In this document: positions 32,580-44,623 of the stretch, piece by piece
Layout: each line of letters opens with the position of its first letter
Position numbering within the stretch: the first letter of the stretch is position 1
Assembly: GCF_024166365.1 (NCBI RefSeq)
Contig: NC_064825.1
Span: forward strand, 102,810,480-102,874,479
Direction: 5' to 3'
Origin: Elephas maximus indicus
Lineage: Eukaryota > Chordata > Mammalia > Proboscidea > Elephantidae
Length of the DNA stretch: 64,000 bases
Notes under the pieces: generated by a model
Seen by the model: only the letters and a program-made list of their open reading frames with translations
Database searches by the model: none
Told to the model about the DNA's origin: nothing
Program-made: the position numbers and the translations under genes

Positions 32580-33250
32580 AAGCAGGTTAAGGAAAGGGTG
32601 AAGAGTTGGGACCTGCTCACCAGCGCCCAGCAATGACAGTGAACAAAGGCCCCTGAGGTTGGGAGGAGGAGCCACAAACTGATATGGCCTTACTGGCCAC
32701 TATGGCTGCACCGTGGGTATGTCCAAGAAGAAATAAGTCTATAGGCCTACTAACAGTTTTTACACCTTCAAAAAAAATTGAAATGGTCTTTTCTGAGCCA
32801 CTTAACCTCACAGGGTGGTGGGACAGTTGGGGGCCTGGGAAGGAAAGCAGTCTTTCACCAAGTAGCTGCTGTATCAGGCCCTGTGCTAGGTGCCTCACAC
32901 TTTAGATCCCCATTTTATAGCCAAAGTAGAAAGCTAAGTTTGAGTCTGAAGCAGGGATCACCATCGGGTGTGGTAGGCTGAATGTTTCTGAGTTTTTTGG
33001 CCACGTTTGTTAATTGGGAGATTTCATATAAAAATCTGCATTTCCTGCTTCTCTTCAACACTGGAAGCTTGAGAACCCCTGGACCTATGATTCTGCGTGG
33101 TATCAGCACGTCAAGTGGTTGGTGTCTGGCCTAAAGAGATCAAGAGCTTCTCTCCTTCCATGGCCCTCAACACTCTCTATTCTTGCTTTGGTGCTTAAGT
33201 GTCATTTGTCATCTCAGACTGGCCTCATTTTGTTGGCTTACATCATCTGT
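32580..33250. other. Intergenic DNA, no gene seen
   Basis: No recognised repeat or exon. Confidence 0.45.
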
Positions 33251-33254
33251 CTGA

Positions 33255-33612
33255 CCTGTGTTGTTGCTGTTAGCTGCAGTCAAGTTGGCCCCCAACTCAT
33301 GGTGGACCCCATGCGCAACAGAACAAAACGCTGCCTGGTTCTGCGCCATCCTCATGATTGGTTGCAGATTGGGCTGCTGCGATCCACAGGGTTTTCATTA
33401 GCTGATTTTCTAACCTAGATCGCCAGGCCTTTCTTCCTAGTCTTGGTCTGGAAGCTCTACTGAAACCTCTTCAGCATCACAGCAACACACAAGCCTCCAC
33501 TGAAGGATGGGTGGTGATTACACACTACACATGAGGAGTGTTGGCCGGGAATTGAACCCAGGTCTCCCACATGGAAGGTGGTAATTCTGCCACTAAAGCA
33601 CCACTGCCCCAG
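33255..33612 (-). mobile_element. SINE with a tRNA-Gly-like head and RTE tail
   Basis: Read on the minus strand, 33610-33540 resembles tRNA-Gly(GCC): ggggcagtggtgctttagtg, gcagaattaccaccttccat, gacctgggttcaattcccgg. It then continues through cttgtgtgttgctgtgatgc, which is RTE sequence, to the tail gactgcagctaacagcaaca. A different SINE family from AfroSINE. Not a functional tRNA gene: the anticodon region is altered and it is embedded in a retroposon. Confidence 0.75.
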
Positions 33613-34119
33613 TGCCTGGGCCCTGCAGGCATCTGCATTTGCTGCCCCTGTTCCCAAAGCAGGACAATGTAACTGGAGAGGATGGCTCCAGGTCCCCTCT
33701 GTCATTAGTGGGATCCTGGGGAAGAATCTTTCCCTCTCAACAAATTACTTTTCCCAGTTGTAAATTAAGGATATCACCTCACTGACATTTCTGTGAAAAT
33801 CAAACGAGATGAGAACTTACTTTGAAAACAAGATGTTGAACACCCCTTCTAAAGTACCTCCTAAGCCTTTCTTGAATCGCTCTTCCGATTTCTGTGTACC
33901 CAGATGGTAGGGTGCCCATGACACAGTAACTGAAAAAGCAAGCTGCAGAACATTCTGTATATTATGGTATGATCTCATGTTTATTAACGAAGATTACATA
34001 TGTACACATTTTTGTACAGAGGGAGGAAAATTCCGGAAGCATACCTATCCCCATTTGTTTACCTGCTGTCATGGGCTATGGGATGGAGGATACACTCACT
34101 TTTAATTTTAAGCACTTAA

Positions 34120-34312
34120 GGTTGTTAGAAAATATTAATGAACGCAAGCACTATGCCAAGCATTTGAAACTTTCATCTTCCCAATGCTCTGGGGTGGGTA
34201 TTTTCATTTCCATTTGACAGATGAGGAATCTGAGGCTGAGACTGTCAAGTAACTTGCCCAAGGTCACAGAGCCTAGATGGTAGAGCTGGTATTATAACCA
34301 GGTTAATAGACT
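34120..34312 (-). repeat. MIR
   Basis: Inverted MIR: atttgacagatgaggaatct, agtaacttgcccaaggtcac, tagagctggtattataacca. Confidence 0.7.
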
Positions 34313-34470
34313 CCTGGTGGCGTTGGGGATGAGCTACAGCTGCTAACCAAAAGGGCAGCAGTTCGAATCCACCAGGCACTCCTTGGAAACCCTATGGGGC
34401 AGTTCTACTCTGTCTTATAGGGTCGCTGTGAGTTGGAATCGACTGGATGGCAATGGGTTGTTTGTTGTTT
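34313..34470 (+). mobile_element. AfroSINE
   Basis: Head with damaged box A (tggtggcgttggggatgagc), good box B (cagcagttcgaatccacc), tail gttggaatcgactggatggc. Confidence 0.85.
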
Positions 34471-34474
34471 AATG

Positions 34475-35090
34475 GACTACTAAACACAAGCTCTTCCCAC
34501 TACAAAGCCTGTTCTACCACTACTTACAAGTTTTTTTAAAAATTCAAACTAAAATGACTTTTTAAAAGATTGTTGCATTGTGTAAGTCAACACAAGTGTT
34601 GTACTGTGTCCAGTTCAAGCTCTGGGCACACCTAACTCAGGGGTGACCAGGCCGGTGGCACTGTCAGGACTGAAGGGACGCATGTTGGCTCCCCTCCCTC
34701 TGGAGCCTCCCAGGGCCCAGTGACTGTGGGCTCTCCAGCAGCAGGGGGCTCTGCAGAGCAGGCGCTGGAACCAACTTCCTTGCGGGGGGGGTAGGACCCC
34801 TGGAGATCGCCCTTGCCAAGCTCAAGAAGTTGTGTTAGCAAGATCCCTGTAAAGTGACTGAGGGACGTGGCTGCTCACTGAGGGCCTATAAGAGTGCAGG
34901 GACTGGCTGGTGATGAGTACACCAGGTGCACAAGAAAGTTACTTCCTTTAAAGTAGACGGAAATTTCTAAAAACTCTTGTGTAAAACTCTGATTAGTCGG
35001 GCCAGGGGCATGCCAAGAAGTTCTTGTGCGAAAGCAGTTCTCATCTTTTGGTATTTATTTGTTCACTCCAATTCACCGAATGTTTTTTAA
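34475..35090. other. Intergenic DNA, no gene seen
   Basis: Contains a GC-rich patch at 34640-34820 with no recognised coding content. Confidence 0.45.
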
Positions 35091-35092
35091 AA

Positions 35093-35262
35093 CTAGTTGT
35101 TGTCGAGTCAGTTCTGACCCATGGAAGCCCTACGTATGTCGGAGTAGAACTGTACTCCATACAGTTTTCAATGGCTGAGTTTTCAGAAGTAAACCACCAG
35201 GCTTTCCTTCCAAAGCGCCTCTGGGTGCATTAACTCTTTGTGCTACCTACGAACTCCCACCA
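35093..35262 (-). mobile_element. RTE-tailed tRNA SINE (long variant)
   Basis: ttgtcgagtcagttctgacc, caatggctgagttttcagaa, degraded head. Confidence 0.75.
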
Positions 35263-35558
35263 ATTGTTCACTGAATACTTACCACCTGCCAGTCCTGGGG
35301 CACCAGTGAGGAACAAAGCAGTCCCGCCTTTGTGAAGCATCCATTCTAGAGATAGCATTTAAACCAGGGCACCCTAAAGACTCCTCAAAGGAATATGTTC
35401 TACAGAAACTTTGGCGTCAGGCTGACCTGGGTCCAGGCTCTCCATATTAGCCCTGTAACAAGAGAGGAACTGTAACATCTCTATCTTCCTACCCCACCAG
35501 GTTGCTGGGGGGACCACTATAATGCCTATGATTAATAAATGGTGGTTATTACTGTTTT

Positions 35559-35722
35559 TGGAAACCCTGGTGGTGTAGTGGTTAAGTGCTACGGCTGTTA
35601 ACCAAAGGGTCGGCAGTTTGAATCCGCCAGGCGCTCCTTGGAAACTCTATGGGGCAGTTCTACTCTGTCCTATAGGGTCGCTATGAGTCGGAATCGACTC
35701 GATGGCACTGGGTTTTATTATT
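35559..35722 (+). mobile_element. AfroSINE, well preserved
   Basis: ggaaaccctggtggtgtagt, ggtcggcagtttgaatccgc, gagtcggaatcgactcgatg and cactgggttt; one of the youngest-looking copies. Confidence 0.9.
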
Positions 35723-36094
35723 GTATTTAAGGGAAGCAGCCTTCTAAACAGCCCTGACCATATAACTGACTGTGATGATAGCAATGTTCTACCTCTGTGC
35801 TGTGCTATCAGTTACATGTGGTTTTGAGTACTTGAAATGTGGCTAGTGAAACTGAGCTGCTAGAATTCTAACTTTAATTAATTTAAACAGTGACAGGGGC
35901 TAGCGGAGGGCGTACAGTGCAGGCCTAGAAGGCTGCCATTCAGGTGAGGCATGAAACCGGCAGGGGAATGGGAGCAGCAGCTGGGAGAGCTGGAAGGGCC
36001 AGAGCAGCTACAGAAATATGGCTGGGTAGAAAGGAGACATGCTCAGAAGGGCCAGGAATGGCACCCTGATAGAAGGGAAACACGGAACAGAACA

Positions 36095-36520
36095 CAAATT
36101 CTTAAAAAGTCCAGACTTACTGGACCAGTTGAGACTAATTGACTCCCTGAGACCGTCGCCCTGAGATACTCTTTAAGCCTTGAACTGAAAACTATCCCAA
36201 GATAACCCATTAGCGAGATAACAGACTGCTACGCAAGATAAAGGCTATTTAACTGTGAGTACAACGCTCTATTAAAAACCAGCTGTATGAGACTAAAAGG
36301 TCAACAATTACTCTACAGCAAAGATGAGAAGCGGGCAGGGAAACTAGAGCACTGGAAAGGGAACAACTAAGAACAAAAAAAATGCTGACACATTGTGAAA
36401 AACGGAGTGTCACCGAACAATATGCGTAGAAATTGTCAAGTGGGAACCTAATTTGCTGTGTAAACTTTCACCGAAAACATAATAAATCATATATACATCT
36501 AAAAAAGTTTTTTTTTTTTT
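36095..36520 (+). mobile_element. LINE-1 3'-UTR-like repeat (family C)
   Basis: Shares the order of family B (tccagacttactgga, cctgagatactctttaagcc, tagaaattgtcaagtgggaa, tgctgtgtaaactttcac) but differs in detail. Ends in an AATAAA-like A-rich tail and T-run. Confidence 0.5.
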
Positions 36521-36604
36521 TTTTTGGACCGGCAGCGGCAGGTGGTACAAGGATAAAAAACCTGGAGGGTAGGTTAAGTGAAAGAAGCCAAGCACAAACA
36601 ACCC

Positions 36605-36835
36605 CATATTAATGTGTCCATTTACGCGAAATGTTCAGAATAGGCAAATCTAGAGATGCAGATTAGTGGTTTGGAGGGTGGGGCTCCTAGAACGGGTACA
36701 ACGTTTCTTTTTGGAGTGATGAAAATGTTCTAAAATTAGGTTGTGGCAAGAGTTGCCCAACTCTAAATACCAATGAATCATACACTTTAAATGAGCGAAC
36801 TGTATGGTATGTGAATTATATCTCAATCAAAAAAA
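36605..36835 (+). mobile_element. Old LINE-1 3' UTR
   Basis: aaatgttcagaataggcaaa, tttggagtgatgaaaatgtt, acactttaaatgagcgaact, tatatctcaatcaaa: L1M-type 3' UTR. Confidence 0.75.
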
Positions 36836-36839
36836 TTAA

Positions 36840-37030
36840 ACAAACCAAACCCGTTGCCGTCGAGTCAATTCCGACTCATGGCGATCCAACATGTGTCAGA
36901 GCTCCATAGAGTTTTTTGGCTGTAATCTTTATGGAAGCAGACCTTCAGGCTTTTCTTCCATAGTGCCGTCGGGTGGGTTTAAATCACCAACCTTTTGGTT
37001 AGTAGCCCAGCACCGTTTGTGCCACCTTCT
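36840..37030 (-). mobile_element. RTE-tailed tRNA SINE
   Basis: accaaacccgttgccgtcga, ggctgtaatctttatggaag, accttttggttagtagccca. It directly adjoins the L1 tail, probably having inserted in its poly(A). Confidence 0.85.
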
Positions 37031-37034
37031 GTAT

Positions 37035-39130
37035 CTCAATAGAGCTGTTTAAACAAAAACAAAACCCACTAAACATCAGGTGGCCTTAGGCAGAGGGGGA
37101 CGGGGGCAGGGTCCCACCTTGTAGACTGACCCCTGCAGGGTGTTGGGATGGTACTGTTGAAAGCGCTCCATTTCCTATTCCAAGACTGTGACTGTAAGAT
37201 TAAAAAGAGAGCCCTCCCTACAGCGAAAGCCTTTATCAGTGAAGAAAGTCAACGTGTGCAAAGAAATGGAACACCAGATGGTGGGGGATGGAAAAGAGTC
37301 CTGAGAGGAAATGGAAATGTTTGGAAAAGGCAGAAGGTGCTAGAAAAAGCCACTTCTGCTCTCTCCCAGAAGGGAAACATTATCAGACATTAGCTTGACA
37401 TTCCCAGTGGTGAAGGGACAACCTAGTCTTTCATTTCCTTCCTGATGGCTTGTCTTCATCAGGACCTGAGATGCTCAGGTGAGCACAGCAGGTAAGTAAC
37501 AAGAAGAGATGGGAAAGCTGCAGGCTGGCTGAGAAAGCGCAGCAGCTGCCTCTGCCTCAAGACGTGAGACACAAGTGGTGCCGAAAAATCCACAGAAAAG
37601 TCGAAAGGTGACTCCATGTGGGGTTTTAAAAGGAATACAAATCACTTAAAATACTGCCATGATTATAAAGATGCAAAAGTCTTTTTTATTAACAGTATTC
37701 TTAGCATAACCTTTGTTTTAAAGTAAAAGAAGCAACAGCATTAAGTATGAGATGTTTGAGTTGTACTTATTCTATTTTCATATGACGTTATATCTTAGGA
37801 ACACGGGTGCACTAAGGCAAAGGCTAACACACAAGAGCCACCACTTTGACCCTGAGTCATAGAGATTCTTGGCTAAACAGAACTTCAAGTTTAGCCACCC
37901 TCTCATTTCAGAGAGGAAACAGCCCCCTGACTCTCCATCCTGGCTCTCCACTACACAAATTTCCCAGCATCAAACACAGAACTCTCTGAAACGGACATTT
38001 TTATTTAACATGTATTTTAACATACAATTGATGATATAATTTAGTGTGTATTTTAACACATACAACTAGCATATCTAACTTGTGATATCACACATCTTAA
38101 TGATTAGAATGAGGTGACGTTGAAGGTGTGTTTCCTGTTAATTTAAAACCGCATTAGGCAAAGACAAGCTTAGGTGTACCAGACACTGGAAAGAACTGTT
38201 TGCACATGGAGAGGTTGGATGTTGAGCAGCTGAGGTACTACTGAACACTTTGCACACTGAAACGGTAGATCTAAGGGGGACAAAGCTGCGATGATTCACC
38301 ACCCGGAGAAAGCCACATAAGTTATAGGGTCCCCACGTTCTCTTCAATAGAGCCAAGAGGTACAAACACCTGTGATGAGGCCATGCGGGTTAACGAAGCA
38401 CAGTTATTTGCTTTTACTGGGTTATTTCTACTCATTAATGGTTACAAGGCAAGGCTCAGGAGTCAGGCTGACCTGCTCTGATTCTCAGCGTACACCACCT
38501 TCTAGCTCTGACCTTGTGCGGGCAACCCAATTTCTTTAAACCTCAGCTTGCTCATCTGTAAAATGGGGGCGGTAACAGCAGCTACCTCCCAGGGTTGCCA
38601 AGAAGACTTGAACACGTGATATGCATCAAGCCTTTCCCATGGCACCCGGGTTGTGGTGAACAGTCAGTGAATATTAGCTAGGGTAATTCCTGCATATTAA
38701 TACAAAGTTCTGATCTTTAAATATATTTTTAATGAATAAAAATAGTTATGTGAGTAAAATAACACTTAAATGCAGAATGTGGTAGACAAAATCTTCTAAA
38801 TCTCAAAACTGCCACAATTTTTTTGGACAGTAGGTGGACAGTATCAAACCAGGATCCACAGTTTGGGAGATGCCGGGTTAAATCAGGTCCCAGATGCTTC
38901 TTTACTGCCAGACTTCTCAGAACTATGAATACGTTAATGTGTAATTAGGAGCTAGAGGGTGGAAAGGATATCCCCCAATGTATTTGCGTTCAGAACCTTT
39001 ACTCTGCAGAGTGTTTCACGGCTAGTACTCAATGCACGCACCCTGGGAAATGCTACCCCAGACATTCGCACCTAGAGGAATACTGGGGGGTGGGGGGGTA
39101 AGGTTTGAAGCCTGGCCCACCCTTGCACAG
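37035..39130. other. Intergenic DNA, no gene seen
   Basis: Contains a MIR at about 38447-38690 (cctcagcttgctcatctgta, ctacctcccagggttgccaa) and AT-rich single-copy sequence. No exon recognised. Confidence 0.5.
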
Positions 39131-39134
39131 GCCA

Positions 39135-39481
39135 CACTCAAGATGCATGCCTCTAACCATTCCCAAAGCCAACTCTTCAGACAGGGATTGGACTGGACAA
39201 CGGGTTGGACAGGTATGCTGGTGAGGAGTGAGCTTCTTGGATCAGGTGGACACTTGAGACTATGTTGGCATCTCCTCCCTGGAAGGGAGATGAGAGGGTA
39301 AAGGGGGTTAGAAGCCGGAGAAATGGACACAAAAAGACCGAGTGGAGGGAGGGAGCACGCTGTCTCATTAGGGAGAAAGCAACTGGGAATATGTAGCAAG
39401 GTGTATATAAGTTTTTGTGTGAGAGACTGACTTGATTTGTAAACTTTCACTTAAAGCACAATACAAAAAAAAAAAAAAAAA
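39135..39481 (+). mobile_element. LINE-1 3'-UTR-like repeat (family A), 5'-truncated, plus orientation
   Basis: attcccaaagccaactcttc to aaactttcacttaaagcaca and a run of about 18 A. Flanked by aagatgcatgcctcta at 39140-39155 and again at 39481-39496, a clear target-site duplication of about 15 bp. Confidence 0.8.
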
Positions 39482-39499
39482 GATGCATGCCTCTAGACA

Positions 39500-40240
39500 G
39501 CCACCAGCTCTAACGGGTTTGTCTACCCTGGAGGGGCTGGGGAAGCCGTCGGGAGCATGGTGATGGCAGGGAAGGAGCTGACAGGCTTACGCTTTGACAG
39601 AGAGCCTGAGATTCCTGGCAAACGGAACCTGAAGTTTTCCGAGGCCTGGGGAGGTCCCACGTGTAGGACCTCCAAATGTGAAATGCTTCCCTTCCACAGT
39701 GATCTAGAATCCCTGGGTAGGAAACTGAAAGACTCCCAGGAACATGCCCTCTGTGACCTTGTACTGAGGTCAGAATGAGGGAACTAGAAGCTCCCCTGCT
39801 TCCGTATGGAGGTTCAGGACTGAGAAAAGAGGACCACCATGGCCTGGGATTGCATGCTGGCCTGCAGGCTCCGGGGAGCAGGACTCACAGCACCAGGGAA
39901 GGACTGTGCTACCAGGTCTAGAGGTCTAGAGTGGCTCAGTGGTGCGGCGGGCGGCTATGACTGAGCACAGTCAGGAGAGGCACAGCAATTAAGGCTGCAA
40001 AACAAGTCAAGGTGCTTCCATACATGCAGGGATCCTGCAAAAGAATACAGGGAGATGGGGAAGACAGTTTTCCAGGAGAAATGATGTCTTCTCTCAGGAG
40101 CTGTTACTGGGTTCACCTGGATACCAACAGGTACCTCACAATAAAACCTTACCAGGATATCTCCCTTCTTCAGGAGCATCACCAATCTCACCCTCCCCAA
40201 GGACCCACTGCTACCCAAAACAAACAAAAATTCTGAAGAC
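39500..40240. other. Intergenic DNA downstream of CELF1, no gene seen
   Basis: No repeat or exon recognised between the L1-like insert and the CELF1 poly(A) region. Confidence 0.5.
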
Positions 40241-40262
40241 AACACCAGTTCTTCTCAAACAG

Positions 40263-40268
40263 TTTAAT
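40263..40268 (-). terminator. Candidate distal CELF1 poly(A) signal ATTAAA
   Basis: Minus strand reads GCTATTAAACTG; ATTAAA is the common variant hexamer. Sequence to the right reads as a long AU-rich 3' UTR. Chosen as the likely distal end; not proven. Confidence 0.5.
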
Positions 40269-43200
40269 AGCAAATAAACAAAGGAAGGTACCACACTTGG
40301 CAGATACAAAATGACTTTTTGTCTGTGTGTCTGTGCAATTAAAACAGATTTAGGTTCCCCATTGGGACGAAAGGAAAAACACACAAAAAGGAAAGAGATT
40401 CCTTTTAAACACATACTCCCTTGCTCCAAACTTGTAACAATTTTTTTTTTTTAATCCACTACACAAACTCTGTGATCAAGTCAGAAAAGCGACAAAGGGC
40501 TCTTCTTGCCTTTTTTTTTTTTTTAAACCATTAAAATAAAATCCATAATTTTCTACAGAGTACAACACAAGTTCACACAAAAAAGACATTTTCTTTTGCA
40601 AATCAAAACAGGAAAGAAAGGAAAAGCTCAAACAAGGGAAAGGAAAAGCATTTCTACGGCTGAATCACGACTTTGAGTTGATTGAATCCCGTTGTTGCTG
40701 CAGAACAGACTGTGCGTTTGGTCATAGTGGCAATTTTTTTTCTCTTCACATTGTGAAATCACTTTACATTGTTTTCTAGTAGAAAAGGCAAAAAACTGTA
40801 CAAAACCCCTAGTGTTAAATACAACGTTTGTACCAATAAAAAACTCACACAGGTTTGTCTTCAAAATGTAAAGTTTTTTTTTTTTTTTTTCTTTTTAAAT
40901 TATTCACAAAAAGCAGCTGGAAATCAGAAAGACAGCTGCCGCTCCAGGGTCTCAAATCCATTAAAACCACCACAGAACAATTAAAACAATCAGAGAGAGA
41001 AAAGGAAAAGAAGAGTGTCCAACGTTTGGCATTTGGTTTTATCCACAGGTTTTCCCAGAGCTCCTCTTGGAATTGAAAGCAAAAACGATTGGCAAACACG
41101 GTTTCTCAGTACACAGGAAGGGGAGCCTCTGCGCCTTCTGCCAACAGAGGCGGCTCTGTGCAGTCAGACTGTGGGGCGCACGGCAGTCTCACTCAGGCTG
41201 GGGTTCTGGCCTCTTTCCATCCAATCACCCCTTCTGGGAAACTGAGCAGCCTACCATACCCTGGACCCTCACGTGGCTGCCCTTCCCCCCAAGTAAGAGT
41301 GGCCTCAAGCGTAATCCCAGGCAACCTGCTGGGTCCCAGAGCAGAAATACTGCTGGGATTCCTTCCTTCACCAACCCCAGCAATGGATGATGCTGAACAG
41401 TGCTTCTACCTTCCCCACCCCGCCCCATCTGCTACACCTCTCCACCCTTCCCTGGACAATCAGGGCATCCTACTCCCTGGCTCCCACCACCAGCAGCTTA
41501 GGTCTGGGTGGGATCTATCATGAACTCTTCCCTCTCAATCTTTCACCTCCACAGATCCACCCGTGACCTCTCATCTCCTCTGGCCTCTCTCCCCTGCCCC
41601 TCACGTATTTACTCAAGTCCCCAAGACCTTGAGGCCAGATGGTGCCACAAGGGAGGAGGGCAAGTTCCCTTCAGGTAACCAAGGAACTGGCTTGCCTGGT
41701 GCCCAGGGACAGTAGCTATTTGGCTCTTCACCCAGTTTAAAAACCAAATCCCTGCCCTGACCCCACCCCACTAGCTAAGCCAGAGCAGAGCTGTGGTGAA
41801 GAGCCAGCGTTGGGTGGCTGGTGCCCAGGGCTGTAAACAGTGTGAAGACTGCAGTATTGTGCTTGTCTCCGAGGAAAAGCTCCAGCAGGTGTCCTGCCGC
41901 TTAGCACTCAGATGGCCTCCTATGAGTGGTTACTAGCATTTCTCCTTCTGGGCCAAGGGGTGCTCATACTCCTAACGTGCTAAGCCTCTTGCCCACCTGC
42001 TGCCACCTTCTGGGTTCCTATCTCTGTTCCTCATGCCATGCCGTACCCCTCCCTAGCCCTCTCTGAGCAGAGCAGCCAGCCTTCTGGAGGCCCCACGAAG
42101 TGACAGTCTAAGTGCACAGGCAAACACTCTAAGGGCAATAGAGGAGAAAGTTGCCACTTCAAAATAAAACAATACAATCTTGGGGGAAAAAAAAATCAAC
42201 CCCACAACAATTTGAAACAACTTCTTTGAAACCCTTTTAAATAGGTCAGTTTTTGCACAAACTATAGAAAACAGAGAGGTGAAGGTGATATATACGAAGG
42301 TGTGAAGAAACAGCAGGAAACATGCAAAATTTGTTTTTTCTGGGCATAATCTTAGTAGGAAAGGAAAAAACTCAACACAAAAACAAAACCAAAAAAAAAT
42401 CAAAGCATCACATTTTGCTGTGGAGACTGTAGGAACAAGCATGGACAGGGATGCAGGCAGGAACACGGGGAACGGCACGAGGGGTCCAAAGGCTCCCCAC
42501 TGGGAAGAACCACAAAAGAAAAAGGAAAAGGGCTGGCTGGGGCCCAAACTGCAGCTTGCAGTCAAAAAGGAAAGGGAGTTCAGGTGTTTTCTGCAGTTGA
42601 GAACTTGAAAAAACAAAAATAAGAACACATGCGGTCTCCTCAAGCCCTACAAACTATATCAGCAAAATGTGCTCAGGAGCCTCAAAGGTTTTAGTGACAT
42701 CTTTTATTTCATTGTTTACTTCAAAGTTGTCTTTAAAACTAAGCACACAGAGAAACAAAGCCTAGAAACGGACTGGCTGTGTGTTCACAGAAATACAAAC
42801 ACCACGCGGTATGTGCTAGTAGGGCTGCTCTGAAGACAGTTACAAAGAATTGGAATCACAAAATCAAGTGGTTATCTTATGAAGTTCTAGAAAAATAGAT
42901 TTTTTTTTATATTCAAATGCAAGTTTAAATATTTCCCCTTCAGCAGTCGTTCTAGCAAAACCAATTTGGCAGCACAAAAGAAAGAAAAAAAAAAAAAAAA
43001 AGGGAAAGAAAAAAGAAAAAACAAAGAAAGAAACAAACATAATAAAAATACACATCAGCATCAAAGGTCAACACAAGGTCAAAGGTGAGAGTTCAAGCAT
43101 CAGAGAAGCTGAAGAGACAGGGATTTGGACGATGTACTTGACGCCACATCGACATGCTTTAGGCACAACGATGAACAAACGGCAGGAATCTAGAAAAAAA

Positions 43201-44598
43201 AACAAACCAGAAAGAGGGAGACCCACTGAGTTACACAGAGCAATACATCCAAACAAAGAGAGAGAGAACAGGAACACTCACTGTGTGTACAGCCCTGAAA
43301 TGAGGAGGTGGGGTGGGGCACCGGTAATGACAGGGAACTTTTGCACATGCTAACAATGGACACAGGGAAAAGTCAAAAAGGACATGGAGGACACCAAGAA
43401 AACATCCAACTGCCAGAGACAGAATGGAACCTAAGGCTTGGATTTTCCCCTGAAGTGCCCAAACAGCCCCCAACCCCCCGTTTCTCCCCCATTCCCTGGT
43501 CAAGACCCACGCTGGAAGCAGAAGGTGCTGACTGGGATGGGAGAATTCCCCAGGGAAGAGGGCCAGGATTTCTCCACAACTCTGCGGGAATGGGTCTTTG
43601 TTCCCGGATATCCAAGCTCTTAGCTTCCCCGCAGCCCCCAGCCACTCTTGTGGAACCCAGGAGACACTGGTCTGGCTGCATTCAGGACAAATCAATTTCA
43701 TGATGTAACCCAAAGGAAGAAACAAAACTACCAGCAGAAAACACACTGTACTTGAAAACCCCACACAACAGAAAAGGATTGCTAAGACCTGACTGCGAGT
43801 CTCCACTCTGAGCTGAGCCCTTTCACATCGCGAGACTTGGAGGGGAGCAGCTTCTTCACAAAACCATCTTTGGCCTGGGGAGAGAACTGTGCTCAAGGAC
43901 AGTGCTGCTGCCGTGCTAACTCACTGGCAGGGGACAGAGGAGGACAGAGAAGTGCATGGTCTCACCAGCTGGCTGCTTTAGCAGCCCTGGACCCTGCTGT
44001 GGCACATGCTCCTTTTAGAAAAGAGAACCCACAAGCAGGTATGAAATCTCAGGTCTGGTATCAAAAGTGAGTTGATTGCACCTTTGCCTTTTGTCGTTGG
44101 GAAAAGGGTTTCGTAAGGGCCCAGAGCTCAGAACAAACCCACAGACAAATAACGGTGAGATGGCGGAAGCAGAAGTGGGAATGCAGCAGGGCTCTGGGCT
44201 CTGGATAACCACACAATGGCCAAGGAAGGAGAGAGAACAGAAGGTTAGCAATCACAGCATGGGCAGCACCCTGTGGAGCACAGCTCTCTCCTCCGCCAAT
44301 TCACAGCATTAACTCCTTCCCCCTCTGGCGGATTAGCTGGGCTGCAAACGGGCCACAGAAAGTCAGTAGTTTCAATCATACACAGCACCCTGTGTGTACA
44401 ACAATCACATTCTGGATTCTACAAAATCCTGGCCTTTTCCAGAGATATAATTTAGGTAATAAATATTCTCCACCCCGGAGCTGTATAAAACTTCTATAAA
44501 AATAGAAACAACATTCTTGGTTCCAGCCGGTTGGGATTCAGAACAGTGTCTCCCCAACCTAGCATTTTTTTCTTTTTTTTTTGTTTTCTTTTTTCTTT

Positions 44599-44623
44599 TT
44601 TATTTTCATTTTTTGCATTTATT
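44599..44623 (-). terminator. Candidate proximal CELF1 poly(A) signals (two AATAAA)
   Basis: Two AATAAA hexamers on the minus strand (44618-44623 and 44599-44604) in an A/U-rich stretch, about 1.95 kb after the stop. Alternative polyadenylation is inferred. Confidence 0.4.

Noticed and set aside
33540-33610. tRNA-Gly gene on the minus strand
   Set aside because: Anticodon stem-loop is altered and the sequence is the head of a SINE with an RTE tail.
42053-42643. 196-codon sense-strand open frame in the CELF1 3' UTR
   Set aside because: Also begins with TTG, is Phe/Leu/Ser-rich from translated U-rich UTR, and has no recognisable domain.
43231-43896. 221-codon sense-strand open frame in the CELF1 3' UTR
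   Set aside because: Its first codon is TTG; the first ATG comes about 67 codons in. Composition looks non-coding and no domain is recognisable.
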